Source: Diplolepis rosae
Lineage: Eukaryota > Arthropoda > Insecta > Hymenoptera > Diplolepididae
NCBI GenBank assembly: GCA_030998225.1
Contig: JAPYXD010000608.1
Span: 2,758,501-2,822,500, forward strand
Length of the DNA stretch: 64,000 bases
Reading direction: 5' to 3'
Part shown: positions 45,220 through 57,599 of the stretch, piece by piece
Layout: each line of letters opens with the position of its first letter
How positions within the stretch are numbered: position 1 is the first letter of the stretch
The notes under the pieces: generated by a model
Seen by the model: the letters and a program-made list of their open reading frames with translations, nothing else
What the model was told of the DNA's origin: nothing
The model's database searches: none
Position numbers and translations under genes: made by a program

Positions 45220-46659
45220 TTACGTTCCGCCTTCTGTGCGCGCATAAATGATCAAATCTGGACAGATTTTATCATTATCATTCATTCTGTTGACTTTGGT
45301 TTTATTTAGGTCATTGAATTCGAGCCATTTGTTTTGTCTTGAGCAAATTGCTGTATAATGGCCCAATCCATTTTTTTCGTCTCCTGGGCGACCCAAGAAC
45401 CGAATCACTCCCACCAAATTGTACAAATCTCTACGATCTGTACAATCCGGAAAATTCTTCGGTATGTTTTTAAGTTCAATTGATGTTACTGTTCCCTTGT
45501 CTTCTTTTCTTTTCATGTCAACCTCTATGTACGCGAATGGACCTGTCAATTACATGCATATCACACTGGTTTTATACATTTTGCAATACGACGAATTATT
45601 TTTTACAATAAGAAAAAAATACTTTTAAATCCATAGCACTAATAGTATTGATGTTGTACAAGGTGACCACGAGTGATTTGCAAAAAAAGGCTTTCAGTAA
45701 GAGAAAGACAAGCTTATGCTAAGGCATATTGCTGTCACACTCGCATTCATAGCCTTTTTCTGCAACGCCTTCACCAACACTGTAGATTCAAAAGTGTTTA
45801 TTCTTTCAGTGTAGCAATTCATATACTTTCAATCCAAACTAAAATATAATTCCCGCTTGCAGTGAAAGTTCTTGTTACAATACCCTTGCACTTTTCCTTC
45901 CTGCAAGGAACGTTTTCAACCGCAAAAATGGCCTCAGAAAAATCTTTTTCAAAAAAGTTGTCATAGTTGCACAGTAAAGACGTTAACTGCCTATCTTGCA
46001 AAATGCAACCATTGGAGCACTTGGAAGACTTTACAAAATATAATACGCAGATTTTCCAATGCCTTGTTTGCTATTAATTACCGCATTCACCAAAGAAAAC
46101 AAGGAATCTGTGATTGAAATTGTTTCACGATCTTACGAATTGGTGGTCGATCATGCGCTGCAACAACGATCGCTTGCGTAATTGAGTTAATAGCACAAGT
46201 ATTTGAAAGGTCATACTTGCATTTTTTTAGCATTATGGGCTGTAATAAGAAAATCAAAATTAATTTTTGTCAACATTCTGATATTATATTTTTATCCCAA
46301 AATACAGGCATTTACCATAATTATGAGAAATAGATGAAATTCATACCTGCAATGATGCATCATTTCCATTTAGAATGATTGGTATTTTTTTCAGATCATC
46401 GTAATCAAGAGCGTCTAATGTGTCCTGGTTTCTATCAAGATATTTCGATATTTTTCCGGATTTATTTCTTTATTCTGAATCTTTTTTTGCATGTATTTCC
46501 GTTCTTTTTTTCATCTTTACTCACTAAGCCACCCCAGTCCTCGATTTCTCTAGAAGTCAGTATTGCAGAAACACTTCCAATTTTCTTACACTCTTTGCAA
46601 AGTTGTTCTAGTGGATTGACTAGCTTAGAACACAACTGGCAGGTATTCTTTTTATTCAC
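45220..46659 (-). pseudogene. USP-like cysteine-protease domain, decayed, multi-exon
   Basis: Read on the minus strand. Exon A (46659-46347) has two CxxC pairs (CQLCSK ... CKECKK), then, after a frameshift near 46465, ends at GCAG/GTATGA. Exon B begins after TTACAG at 46239 with NTCAINSITQA, resembling the catalytic Cys box of ubiquitin-specific proteases (C19). It is interrupted around 46090-46020 and continues to AAA/GTATAT near 45827. Exon C (45542-45220, after GACAG) has LGHYTAIC ... WLEFND, resembling the His/Asn-Asp box. C19 enzymes remove ubiquitin. Proteins combining a transposase with such a protease tail exist in some animal mobile elements (recollection). It lies downstream of, and in the same direction as, the NOF/MULE-like block, so it may be that gene's 3' end. 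Stops and frameshifts suggest a dead copy. Confidence 0.55.
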
Positions 46660-46868
46660 GAATTCACAATTTTTTTCTGTAAAGCACGAAATAATTATTC
46701 TCTTATTCCCTGCATATTCTTCATTATTTTTTATAAAATTATAAATAACAATGTGTTAAAATTCCTTTAAAGTTGGCCGGTGAGTCATACTCTTTTGATG
46801 TTCGTTAGTGTTAAGTTCTAGTACATCTTTACATAACTGTCATTTGCATAGATTCTCTGTGAATAGAA

Positions 46869-47072
46869 ATACACTGAAACCTCGTTCAATTAGACCTCAA
46901 TATGTTAGACTTTCTCGCTAGTTTAGTGGTGATGGGGCGGTACGGAGTAGAGAAGGAACAAGCATATCGAGACGTGGGTCACTTCGGTTACGATTTCACG
47001 TTTAAATAACTTACCTCGCTATATTAGACACACGCACGAATAGCCTGATCAAACGAGGTTTCAGTTTAGTGG
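46869..47072. mobile_element. pogo/Tigger-like MITE
   Basis: CACTGAAACCTCGTTCAATTA after TA at about 46870 and the inverse AACGAGGTTTCAGT ending near 47069, the CAGTG-type AACCTCGTT terminus typical of pogo-like elements. About 200 bp, no coding. Confidence 0.65.
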
Positions 47073-47439
47073 TATCTGCAGCTTGTGTAAGTCATTTTTA
47101 CGTATTCCAAAAATAAGACGTAAATTCTTCCATTTCCAATGATAATCATGGACATTAATTTTGTAACACGATATACATAATTAATGTTTATAAACCTAAT
47201 CGAAAAGAAAGGCCTTCATGAGTTCTATTTCAAGTTAGGAAATGTAAGAGGTGACTTATTCAAACTCCAGATAAGGTTATTCTCATTTACGAGGCAGACA
47301 GTCCTAATCATTGTTTAATTAAATAAACTGGAACGCCGATCAACAAAACTATTCGGCCATTTGTATCGATCTCCTGTCTCCCGTTCTACTCTCTAACTCC
47401 CCAGCATGAACAAGCTAGCGAGCCAGTTCACTAATGTTG

Positions 47440-47470
47440 CGGTCCACTATAACGAGGTTACAGTGCATTA
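47440..47470. mobile_element. pogo-like terminus, single
   Basis: TATAACGAGGTTACAGTGCA is another pogo-type end; its partner was not found. Probably a truncated MITE related to the one at 46869. Confidence 0.4.
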
Positions 47471-48005
47471 TAATGCAAATATACTTGTAAATTAGCAAAA
47501 AGCAATCTGATTAAGATCTAAAACGTTTTTTTTAACGAAGAACTTAATTTTTTATCTATTTGCGCTGAAATACGTTAAATATAAAAAATTATAAACAATA
47601 TTTGTAACCTTTCAAGGATTTTATTTTATTTTTTGAATATTATCATTAATATAAAGACAGAAATGATCTATTAAAATGTTCGTTGAGAAAACCAAATTTA
47701 TAAACTCCATTTAAGATCAAGGATCACCTAAAGATACTTACCTTACCGTTAGTTAAATTCCTGTAACCCCAATTCCATGCAAAGTGAGATAGTGAGTTGA
47801 AAATGTATGAAGTAATGTAAAGTGTACTAACATAGGTCTGAGCAACAGGCCTCTTAGTGCATTTTATTTAATCTCATACATTCTCAACTCGATATTTCAT
47901 TTTGTATCGAAATGGAGTTACATGAAGTAAAATAAGGCAGGAGTCATTGGGTGATTCACGGCCTTGACTAGAAAATAGTTGAGTTTTGAGACATTTACCA
48001 GATAG
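47471..48005. other. AT-rich gap between coding blocks
   Basis: No recognisable coding sequence on the minus strand joining the transposase block (ends 48006) to the protease block (starts 46659). It could be an intron plus insertions. Confidence 0.35.
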
Positions 48006-49543
48006 TCAGAAATCTTGATCCAATGTTATATTTTTTAAGATGTCTTCAGGCTGAAGAGTCGTAACTTCATCGATATTACTATCGAATTTTATGTAAAGAA
48101 TTGTGCTTCCCTTAATGTACCGCAGAGTAATCAATTCAACAAATTCGTCTGCTCGCATAGGGAGTGTTTCATGATAACGAAATTTGGTCTTGATATTTTT
48201 AAATTCGCATTCGACCACGGCACTTGTTGCGGGGATTCTTCCATTTTTGAATTTATTTCTACACATACAGCCCCATAATACAAACTTTTTCATGTCACGC
48301 TTCAGTTTTTCAGCCAACTTCGGGAGGTAGTATGCACTCTCATGTTCTCCATATTCTTCTTTAGCTAGCTGCTGTGCTTGATCGTCTATATTGTTAGCAA
48401 TTTGCAACCAAGTGTTATGTGACTCGCTTGAAAAAGCTTCGTCATTCTCTTCGTAGTCAAATAAATTTTTCACTTCTGGTCGTGAAAATGGTGAGTTTTC
48501 CGAGTCCTCCTGCGATTCTTCTTTTGAAATTAATTCTTCAGGATTTAAAAGGCTAATCAGGAAATGTTTTTGCCTTTCACATTCTGTGAATTGGTTTTTC
48601 CCTTGAAAGTTTCGGCCTGTTTGACAGTACGCAACGATTAGAATAGCTTTGAGGATTTCTTTGGATTAAGAAAATGAGCAACATCGATCCTTACGTAACA
48701 CACGGGTAGCTCTTTATCATACGATGCTATGTAATCGTTAATTGTGAATCGTCCAGTGAAAGCTTTTATAACTGCCGTTAAAAGAGCGACTGATCCATCG
48801 CATACTACCTCGTTCGGAAAAGGGGAACCTGATTGTGTCCACTGCAATAGGAAGAACAGTATCGAGTTCGTATCGTGGCTTTCCGTTATCATTTGAGATA
48901 CTACGATCTGTCCAGCTTCAGTATGTATTACAATGATATATAAATAAATGGCTTTAGATTTCACTCCATCCATAATAGTAATTTTCTTTACCATCCCTCC
49001 AGAAGCATCAAGAGTTATGGTAGTCCATCCTTTTTTTGCATATTGCAAATAGACAGAAAGTTGATGACGAGTCCAAAAGTGCACTGCAAAAGGACTGAGT
49101 TCGATATAATGAATAATATTCGCGAAAGTGCTGTGTTTTAGTTTTTCTAAAGCTATTCTTACATCAGGTTCAAGATAATTATTCCGCTTGTACTCGGGCT
49201 ATGCACCCTTTAGCACGTTTAAGCTCTTGAGTTTATGATGTTGTGGATCGCCCTCCGACATTAGTTTTACAGCTTCATCAACACAATACATTTCTGCAGG
49301 TTTGGAGCATAACAGTCTTGCAACCTCTTCACGCTTTTGCTTGTCGTAAATAAGTCTTGCCACATTTTTTAGAACCCTTTTTATGATGCATTTAAAGCGT
49401 ACGCAATGTTTGAAACTTATGTTGTCAATTTCACACTTTAAAGTGCTGCCACAGTCACAATACCCTGTCAAAAATAAGATTACTTGATAATCTATAATAC
49501 ATATAGTATAAATGCTACGCGGAAAAAAGATAGGGTGTGTCAA
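48006..49543 (-). pseudogene. NOF/MULE-like DDE transposase, decayed
   Basis: Minus strand. 49543-48638 is one frame interrupted by a single TAG (49199-49201). Near 48655 the frame shifts, then stays open to 48006. Order: a cysteine/basic region (KHCVRFKCIIKRVLKNV), then ITLDASGGMV (first candidate catalytic D), ITESHDTNSI, FPNEVVCDGSVALLTAV (second D) and CYVRIDVAHFL, all of which recall the transposase of NOF/Foldback-type Mutator-like elements. The C-terminal half has the linker IPATSAVVECEFKNIK and LPMRADEFVELITLRY, a pattern I associate with the same family. The transposase would cut and join element ends. Just two lesions in about 1.5 kb suggest fairly recent decay. Alternative: a domesticated gene with unrecognised introns at the lesions. 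Confidence 0.6.
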
Positions 49544-49903
49544 CTAAAGAAATGGATGAATACCTAGTTACATCTAGTCTTATATGGCAAATTCTCCACA
49601 GACAGGGCACTTTTATGCCAACGAGATGTATTATTGAAACTATCGATAGCATTGTCATAAAGCTTTTTGAAATTCTTCATTTTAATGCCCGATAACATAT
49701 TTCGCAGTGCAGCTAGGCGCCACGATCACGACGTACCGTCCATTGGGAACTTATTTAATTGTACTTTGTATAATTTGTTCGTAAAACTGTTATTTTTGTC
49801 TGGTACGAAATTAAAAATAAAAATTAATTTGTAAATCGGGGTGATTTTTTAGTGTGAGTTCCCTCGCCTCTCAAATCGAAAATTGAGTCAAATAATTTGC
49901 TTA

Positions 49904-51885
49904 TTACAGTGTATGTGCACTTTTCTTTCTTCTTTTCCTCACAGTTTTTTTCGGGAAAACATCACATTCTAATGATGACGAATATTTTCTCAACATGAGA
50001 GTTAATTCAGCAGAGGGAACGATAGAGTGATATTTTTGTGTACCAGACACTGTGTTTGCTGATGCAAATCTACTCTTAAGTTCTTGAGCTGTGATGGCGT
50101 GATTTTCTTTGGGACTAAAGAATACTAAAGTTTCAACTAAATTTTTCTTTGCCCAATGATACAAGGCATCAGCAGTCAAAAGCGGATCTTTAGATGACGC
50201 TTGTAGGCTAGCACGCGCTGCGAGTCTTTTTAAATTTCCCCCAATACCATCACAAGGGCCTTTTCCGTGCGCCTTGCATGGAAATGCCACTCGGTTGGAA
50301 TACCAAAATCCATTTCATGGCTGAGCAAATTGATGAAGTTATATTTATTTTTAAAGTGCTGGGCGGCTCCATCTGTAAAATAAATCATTTTTCTGGGTTG
50401 AAAATTCTCTTTCAAATAGTGTCTAATAATTTTTTGAAATTCGTACACAGCAATCGTGCCATGAGTCAAACAGTCTGATAACATAGTAAGACTGCGGTGC
50501 TTTAGAATGTTGTCCTCTTTATAATAAATTACCACTGTAAAAATGGTAGCTTGATCATTGTTCCAATGAAATGACTGAACTGCATTCTGGACTACAAAGG
50601 CATAGTTTTCAGTGAAATCGCAAAGGATAAGAAGTTCTCCTTCTTTCAGTGTGTCCTTAAGGTTTTTGAAGAAATACGACTGTTGTTTGGCTGTAAAAGA
50701 GTGAGGTTTAAGCATAAGCAAGCGTTCGCAAATCTGTTCAGCAAAATTTTCTGCGTCTGTTATTTCCGTGCGTAACGCACTTCTGTCAGTTTGTTGCCAA
50801 GTTTGGAATTCTACTCTGTTAATACACTGGTCTGCGAGAACTGATGTTATAAAGTCCTTAAGTGCGCTTGTACCAGGACACGCTGTGCATTCATTCAAGT
50901 AGCATTCTGCAGTCGGAACGCTACACATAATCCTGTTCATAGCATCAACATAAGTCTTAATGGAGGAAACATTTTCGCAGGTTAGTTCTTTTAAATCTAC
51001 AGCATCTAGCATTAGATTAACGTTTTCATGATGGACACAAACACAAACAGTATGCGTACCACTGGCTCCAGCGAGTATACAATTTCGGGGTCTAAGCTGA
51101 CAGAATTTTGGTAAGCAAATTTTAACTGTAGGATGCTAAGCCTTGATATTTGCATATAATTCAGAAAGATTACACAGAATTAACTTTTTTTGAACGTGCT
51201 CACGGGAGCCATCATGTTTTTTTACGGAAACGAAATCTTTCATGCCAGGCATCATACGACTATTCTCATCATCAAGGTAAAACTTTTTGACCAAATTTTC
51301 AATGTCGGAATCCAAAGTTTTACCTTTTTTTAAATTAGAAGTTAAAATACCATTCTCAGCTACTAATTTCTTAGCCTTTCTAGTTTGGCGTTCAGAAGCA
51401 CCAAATTCTTTAGCCAATCTTCTGCGGCCCCAAGATTTCGGAGCAAGAGTTAAAAGTAACACTTTTTCTGAGTTACTTGCAGATTTTTGAAATTTTTCTT
51501 TTATTTGTTCAAGAACCTCCATTCCGGTGTAATGATTTTCATCAGAACAATCAGTTTTAGATTTTTCAAACTTGGATGTCGAAGGATCGGCAAAGATATC
51601 GTCGTCTTCCATTAAAATATCATTCTCGAGAATAGGAGGTTAATTATCGTTGATCACTGAAGCATCTTCAATTGTTGGATCAGTATGAGAATACAAAGAG
51701 GATAGCAATGCAAGTTGAGAAATTTCTTTTCTGCAAGTTACACACAGTTTCGCATCGATGGGTATACTGGAATACTTTTTTTGAAGAGTTGCAGAAATTG
51801 TTCTTAAACTGCACGGATCACGCTTGTGATTTTCCTTAGAAAAAGGATTGTAACAACGTCGACCCAAGCTGGTTCTTCTTGGCAT
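49904..51885 (-). pseudogene. cc8L18.2-like mobile-element protein, decayed
   Basis: Minus strand. From ATG at 51885 a single frame runs to about 50280, broken by TAA (51640-51642) and TAG (51136-51138), then shifts by one frame near 50278 and continues to 49904: about 650 codons in all. N-terminus: NPFSKENHKR ... CVTCRKEI (possible zinc site). Middle: a helix-turn-helix-like WGRRRLAKEFGASERQTRKA. Then DENSRMMPGMKDFVSVKKH. C-terminal half: LILCDFTENYAF, IYFTDGAAQHFKNKYNF, EWHFHA and, after the shift, HGKGPCDGIGGNLKRLAA, spaced like a DDE/RNase-H-type core. It matches my memory of arthropod 'cc8L18.2-like' proteins, named from a Cotesia clone. The catalytic interpretation is mine. A second degraded copy lies at 56137-56605. 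Confidence 0.65.
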
Positions 51886-52394
51886 GATTGAAAATTAAGC
51901 AGAAGAAAAAGCTATGTTGAGGCACTGAATAACAATGCGAGTTCAACCACGGAAGGTGGGTAAGTGTTCGAAATATAGTATTCAAGTAATACTATGTCTA
52001 TTTCGAATAATGAGAAAAGTAAATGAGAATAAATAATATGCGGGAAAGTACAAACCTGCAGTATTATGACGTCGAAATAAGCCGAAGCTAAATCGCATAA
52101 AAACAATTTCTGATCGAAAGATAATTGGCAATTATAATAACTGACAATGAGTTTTGTTGCGAGAAAGGTATCGAAGACATCCATCTAGTGGTCAAATATG
52201 TGTACTAATTTTTTCGGCAGCTTTTCCAAATTCTCTCTAAAGTCTTAAAAATGAAGTGTCGACGTGAAAGTGAATTTTACTTCTCCAATAAATAATAAAA
52301 ATTATTATCCGTGAAATAATTTATAACGATAATAATTATTTGGTTAAAAAATGCAGTTTGTAGTCGACTAGACACCGTACATTCTGAATTTAAA

Positions 52395-52572
52395 GCATGG
52401 GCCAGTGTTCGCAGAACGTGGACGTAAACAGCCCCCACCATGGACCCTACCAGCTCATGACTTCTTCCTCGCTCCACTGCCATAGGTTGATTGAATGAGG
52501 AAGACACAGTGAGCTCGAAGCATCTATGGTGGGGGCCGTTTACGTCCACGTTCTGCGAACACTTGCATGGGC
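52395..52572. mobile_element. 162-bp hAT-type MITE, TSD GCATGGGC
   Basis: Inverted arms 52404-52440 and 52527-52563 (AGTGTTCGCAGAACGTGGAC...) differ at one of 37 positions. An 8-bp duplication, GCATGGGC, sits at 52395-52402 and 52565-52572. The CAGTGTTCGC start is typical of hAT MITEs. The 86-bp centre has no coding. Confidence 0.85.
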
Positions 52573-53481
52573 GCTCGCGAGGCAGAAGCCGCGCGCAAGG
52601 AGTGTTATATATCTCCACCAATTTCTTTCGCCCCACTTTCGACCATGGCTCATTTTAAAGGGAAAAAATCAAGCTTTTTTCAAACATAATTTTGGAAAGA
52701 AAATTAACGGCCGCACTTGGAGAAAAACTCAAAAATATGTTTAAAATTAAAAAATGAAGCTCAAATATTTTTTTAAATATAAAACCATTACCTTCAGCGC
52801 GAAGCTGATGGAAAAACGTTTCTAAGACCTCCATAAAAAATTAATTTGGATAACTTTTGTAGAAGTTATGGTTAATTGAGTATCAGCGTGCGCAGTAAAA
52901 GGTTGAAAATTCGAGCCCCTGTATACTGACAACCCGTCGTACTAGAGACGTTCTCTTAGGGGAATTAAAAGAGGTTCACTAGGACAATAATTTCGCGGAC
53001 TTTCAAGGAAATCGGAGACAAAATGTTTTTAGGCGGGTACACTTGACGAATTTTGCCCCATACATAAAAAATAACTTTTGAGCACATTTTAAAATCACGT
53101 AGGAAATAGATAACACATTATTTCAATACTAGTGTTCAGTAGACTTCAAATACAGCTCAAACGGTATTTGTAAGATTGATATTTTTATTTGGGTGAAATC
53201 CATTCACTATATTTAATTGAAAGTTATTTCGTGCAAAGATATATCTTAATTTAAATAGTAAGAAATACGAGAACGACGTAACATCCATCGACGTAACCTT
53301 ACTTTTGGCTAATTAAAATAACTCATTAAAATAATTATTATTTGTTATTATTAAGTTGTTATTGATTTCAATAGATTATATTGCTTAATTATAAGACAAA
53401 TTAATCCTATTTTTACCTTTCATTCGATATTTAAATATTCATTATAGATCGGTTCATCTTAAAAAATTAATATTTTTAAAT
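52573..53481. other. Non-coding spacer
   Basis: No gene recognised; becomes strongly AT-rich after 53200. Confidence 0.45.
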
Positions 53482-53625
53482 TAATTAGTTGAGTTTGAAA
53501 TTTCTGACACTGCCTACGTTATCGGAGAATCACTAGTCGCGTATCAGATAGGATACGTTGCCGACAGGTGTCCTCGGAGACAAATTCAAACTCTTATATC
53601 GCAAATAAATGCAAATTAAATTTGA
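53482..53625 (+). repeat. Dispersed repeat B, copy 2
   Basis: Matches 4196-4340 (GAGTTTGAAATTTCTG, ATCGGAGAATCACTAGTCGC, CTCTTATATCGCAA) with about one change in twelve. Here it lies outside any visible hAT element. Confidence 0.65.
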
Positions 53626-53965
53626 ATTAATATTTTTCTAATTTAAAAAAATCTTTTTTATCACTAATTTAAGCAAAAAGTTTTTCATCTTATATCCTAT
53701 TTTTCTTTATTATTCTCTTTCTCCGTTGAGGAATATGTCTTAATTACAGGAATGCTCGAACAATGCAAGCAATCAAAAGCCTCTGAAAACCCTTAAAATA
53801 ACTTTGTAGCGTGAACACTTTTGGATGTATTGATTTTGAACGAATTTTTTTTTTAAAGTGCCCTGTCTCTGGAGCATAACCCATATGATTGCCATAACCA
53901 TATACCTGTTGATACTAAAAATACTATGGTTTTAGCAACCATAACGAACAGTTAGCGAATCATAT

Positions 53966-54320
53966 ACTTAAGGGCTTGTGATACTTAGGAGATTAGCAAA
54001 TTTTATTGATTTTAAGTTTCTACATGTTTGTGTCTAAAGTACATAAATTTTACTTTTCAAAATTTGGATAAAAACGAAAGTAAATAGACTACTTTTGGGC
54101 TCGAAATTAAAAGATAGTCAAATTTTAGCAACATATATTGGAAAATTTTCTTTCATTGTCGAAACTAAAAGTAATCTATCTACGTCTGTTTTTATCTTCT
54201 CTATTAAGTCCCCAATTTTTGAAAAAAAAATTAATATATTTTGGGGACACATGTGTAGAAACTGGACCAAATTGTTCACATGAGATTGCTACTTTTCTCA
54301 GGTATCGCATTTCCTTAAGT
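53966..54320. mobile_element. MITE with CTTAAGGGC termini
   Basis: ACTTAAGGGCTTGTGATACTT at 53966 and the inverse AGGTATCGCATTTCCTTAAGT ending near 54320, arms of about 40 bp. The same terminal sequence is at 58011-58076, and a variant is near 24150. The superfamily is not determinable; the target may be TTAA or CTTAAG. Confidence 0.7.
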
Positions 54321-56010
54321 TAAAGTAACAATAGTTTGATGTAGTTGGGACCAATTAGTTACTGTAACCATAGGATTTCTGTATGTGTACGTAAATTATA
54401 AAAAACACTTTTGAGATTTTATGATTAAAAATGTTATGCTGAATTGTATATAATAATTATATATAATAAACCTTAATAATTTTCAAAACAAAAAAGTTGA
54501 AAACAAAATGCAAAGAATTCAAAAACTCTCATGGATAAAACTGTATAGATGTGACAATTATTAAAATAGTTTGATATGGTTCACCCATTTACCATATAAT
54601 CATTTTGAAAAGTTAGTTAAGTTGACGTAACAAATTGAATATTTTCTTCAAATGATTAAATCGCTGAGACAACTGATATAAAAGAGCGAACAATATTTGA
54701 ATATTGTTACGGTTGTCACATTTATGTAGCTTTTTTGTGCTATTTTTTGGTGTCGAAAAAATAATATCTATACTAGTTTGTATAGACTAAACTCTTTTTT
54801 ATCTAGTCCAGTCGAATTAGCATGGAAAGTTGAGAAGCATGGATGTGAGAGCAAGATCCGAGATTTTTATTGGAATCGCTCAAAAATATCATAGTAATTG
54901 ACGTACCATGTTTTGCGCCTCGAATTTCCTTGTGCGTTTTGTAAAAAAAATGTTCAAAGCCAAAAAGTGCGAAAATAGGCCATTTTTAAAATACATTTTC
55001 TCATTTTACTCTTAAAATATCAGTTTTATGATGAAATTGCATTAGAGAAAAGTTTTAGAGCACAAAATTTCCTATAAAATGCTGTGATTTGAAGTTGAAA
55101 GATTTCATTTTCTTCCGCCACAGCGGCCGAACAATAAATAAAAAATAGTCGAAAAACAGCTATTTTTTTCACGCGCATTTAAAATGGAAAATATTAATAC
55201 ATCTAAATGGTTGTTCTGCCTTTAAAATATTTGATTTTTTGCCTTTCGAATGTCGGAAACCCGAGTTCAATATCTTTTTTAGTTACCGAGTAATGTAATT
55301 TTTTATTAAGAATTTTCAAAATAACATAACTTTTAAGAATTAACATATACACCAGGAAAATGTTTTCACACATAGCATGATTTTTTTACACATACTGCAA
55401 GTATAAAACTATCATATGCAATGATCAGATGAATGGTTTTTATTTTTTAACACATCCAAACGATTCTTTAAAAGGAGATTGTAATTTTTGCATTAATTGC
55501 AAAATGAATAACTCCGCGGTTTTTTGATAAATTCCAAATCTGAAAAGACTCAGTGAAATTGCTTGCAAAAACGAATCTTTTGGCGCTTTGAACGCTTCAA
55601 TTCGACCTTCCAATCCGAAGTTATTGAATCCCAAATTCGGCTGCATGTGAGTGAGATTTGAGCAACAATTAAACGAAAAAAAAAATACCGGCGTATAGCT
55701 TTATCAATTTACTTTTACGTTTTGCTTTAAAATTTATACTTCATTTATATTTCAAGATTGAAATATGAAATATAAAACTCACGCGAAATGTTGCTAATGC
55801 TACGATAAGTAATTAATCAAATTTATGAATTCTTCTCAATTGACCCCTGATATTTTAATAATAGTTCCTTAAGTAGTTTATAAATATTCATATTACGTTA
55901 CGCCGGGCGCCAAAAGACGCTCTCGTACTTTGCACCCGAATTTCTCATGAACTCTTCCACTTTGCCTTCTGACACTTTGCACGTAGTTTATTCCATATGT
56001 AAACAATAAA
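54321..56010. other. AT-rich intergenic sequence
   Basis: No gene, RNA or clear repeat recognised. The minus-strand frame at 55440-55646 has no recognisable domain. Confidence 0.5.
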
Positions 56011-56136
56011 AATGCAAATTGTCAGAAATTTTCCTAGACATGTAAATTTGCCAAAATTTCTCGCAACATTGGCAGCTTCTGACAACCCTTTAGCTTCCAC
56101 TTGCCGTCTGATGTGGGTAGACCCCTTAATCGGAGC

Positions 56137-56605
56137 ATTCTACTTTGATGACGAAAATAGTCATTTGATGCCTGGCATGAAAGATTTCGTTTTCGTTAAA
56201 TAAAAAGATGGCTCCCGCGAACACGTTTAAAAAGATTAATGCTGTGTAACCTTTCTGAACTATATGAACATTTCAAATCCCAGAACCCAACAGTAGACAT
56301 CAGCTTTTCAAAATTCTCACAGCTTAGACCCGAAATTGTGTTCTCGCTGGAGCCAGTGGTACACATACGGTATGCGTTTGCGCCCATCATGAAAATATGA
56401 ACCTTATGCTAGATGCTGTAAACTTGAAAGAGTCCTATTCCGCTCTTATTGAGGCTGCTATTAAAACTCATCATGATGCTATAAAGAAAATTGTTAGTAG
56501 TTATTCGACTCCAGAAATAATGGACGAAGAAGATTATGCAGAGCGCCTTTGTGAACGTTTGTTTAAACTAAAATCTCATTCTTTCAGTTCCCAACAATCA
56601 TCTTA
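56137..56605 (+). pseudogene. Second cc8L18.2-like copy, heavily decayed
   Basis: Plus strand. DDENSHLMPGMKDFVFVK (to a stop at 56199) matches DDENSRMMPGMKDFVSVK of the copy at 49904-51885. Then come SREHV, LCNLSELY and, in another frame, LAGASGTHTV and NLMLDAVNLKE, ending with ERLFKLKSHSFSSQQS. Relative to the longer copy, about 60-75 residues are missing between VNLKES and YAERLCERL (including the CYLNECTACPG block), and everything after SQQS is gone. Several stops and frame changes. The two copies are inverted relative to each other, 4-5 kb apart. Confidence 0.75.
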
Positions 56606-56744
56606 ATCCAGTCTAACGGAGAGACGCCATATCAATTTTATTACCAAAATAAAATTTAGCGCTTAAACGAAATTATTCCACATATAGTACATACTACCCA
56701 CCCATTCACAGGAAACGACAATATTCATTTTTAATCTTAATTAA

Positions 56745-57498
56745 TTAATTATTATTTTGATTAAATGTTCTTTTGTCTTTAGATGCATAATACGTTTCGC
56801 TGACCTTCACGAATCTGTTTCCGAAATCTAACAAAGCATGTGACTTTTCAAAATATTCAGCACCTAAAAGTCCTTTGCATAGAATAGGGAAGTTTTCAGA
56901 TACTAATTGACATTTGTTTGTGTGATTAAATATTGTAATTTCCGCTGTTCTCAATTTGATTTTCACTTCTTCATTAATTCCTTTCAAATATACTTTGTTA
57001 CTGGTATCTACCTTTCAATCAGGTGGTAGATAACTTATTTTAATTATAATAGGTTATTTATGATTCGAGTATCTAATAGAAATTGTCCTACGTATTCTAA
57101 TTGGCGATTTAAAACGTCGATGAGTAGTCAAGTTTGCTCATGGTTGTGACGACTTATATTGAATATCTTATCGACTTTAATATTTGTGGTATAGTATCCA
57201 TTTTACTTGAATGGTATCTTATAGTCGCCCATATCTAAATTCTTTTGATCAAAATCCATAATCACATTATTTCAACTGAGTAATTCAATCCCTGAAATTT
57301 CGTCGCGGGGTATCTGTACCTCATATATTGATTTGCAACATGACCGACCTGTTTGCATATTTGTTCCATGTTTGTGCTTCCGTTCTGCAATCGGCATTGC
57401 TTAGCTAAATGTCCTGGTCTGTCGCACATCTGACATTTTACTATCGTTTTACATTGGTTCGCAGAATGTCGGTCTATATCGCATATTTGACAAGTCAA
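56745..57498 (-). pseudogene. Ty3/gypsy gag-protease relic
   Basis: Minus strand. The gag end holds CCHC knuckles: CQICDIDRHSANQC and CQMCDRPGHLAKQC, then a degenerate third. After stops, around 57090, FLLDTRIIN resembles the retropepsin active site (LDTG) with the essential G changed to R. Then KCQLVSENFPILCKGLLGAE and FEKSHALLDF match the protease flap and C-terminal GxLG region. Gag packages element RNA and the protease would process it. The frame is broken, the protease is dead by its active-site change, and no reverse transcriptase follows. It is distinct from the gypsy element at 22.6-28.3 kb and has no visible LTRs. Confidence 0.72.
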
Positions 57499-57599
57499 TT
57501 GCGCGTAGTTTATTCCACTAAATCTATTTTGAAGGCTGGGGATACATTTGTTTCCCCTTTAAAATCTTTATGTTACGGTAAGCCTTCAACCGTATTTTT

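Noticed and set aside
52277..52744. Coding frames across the 52.4-kb palindrome
   Set aside because: Both strands read through the MITE's inverted arms; repeated residues in both frames come from the palindrome.
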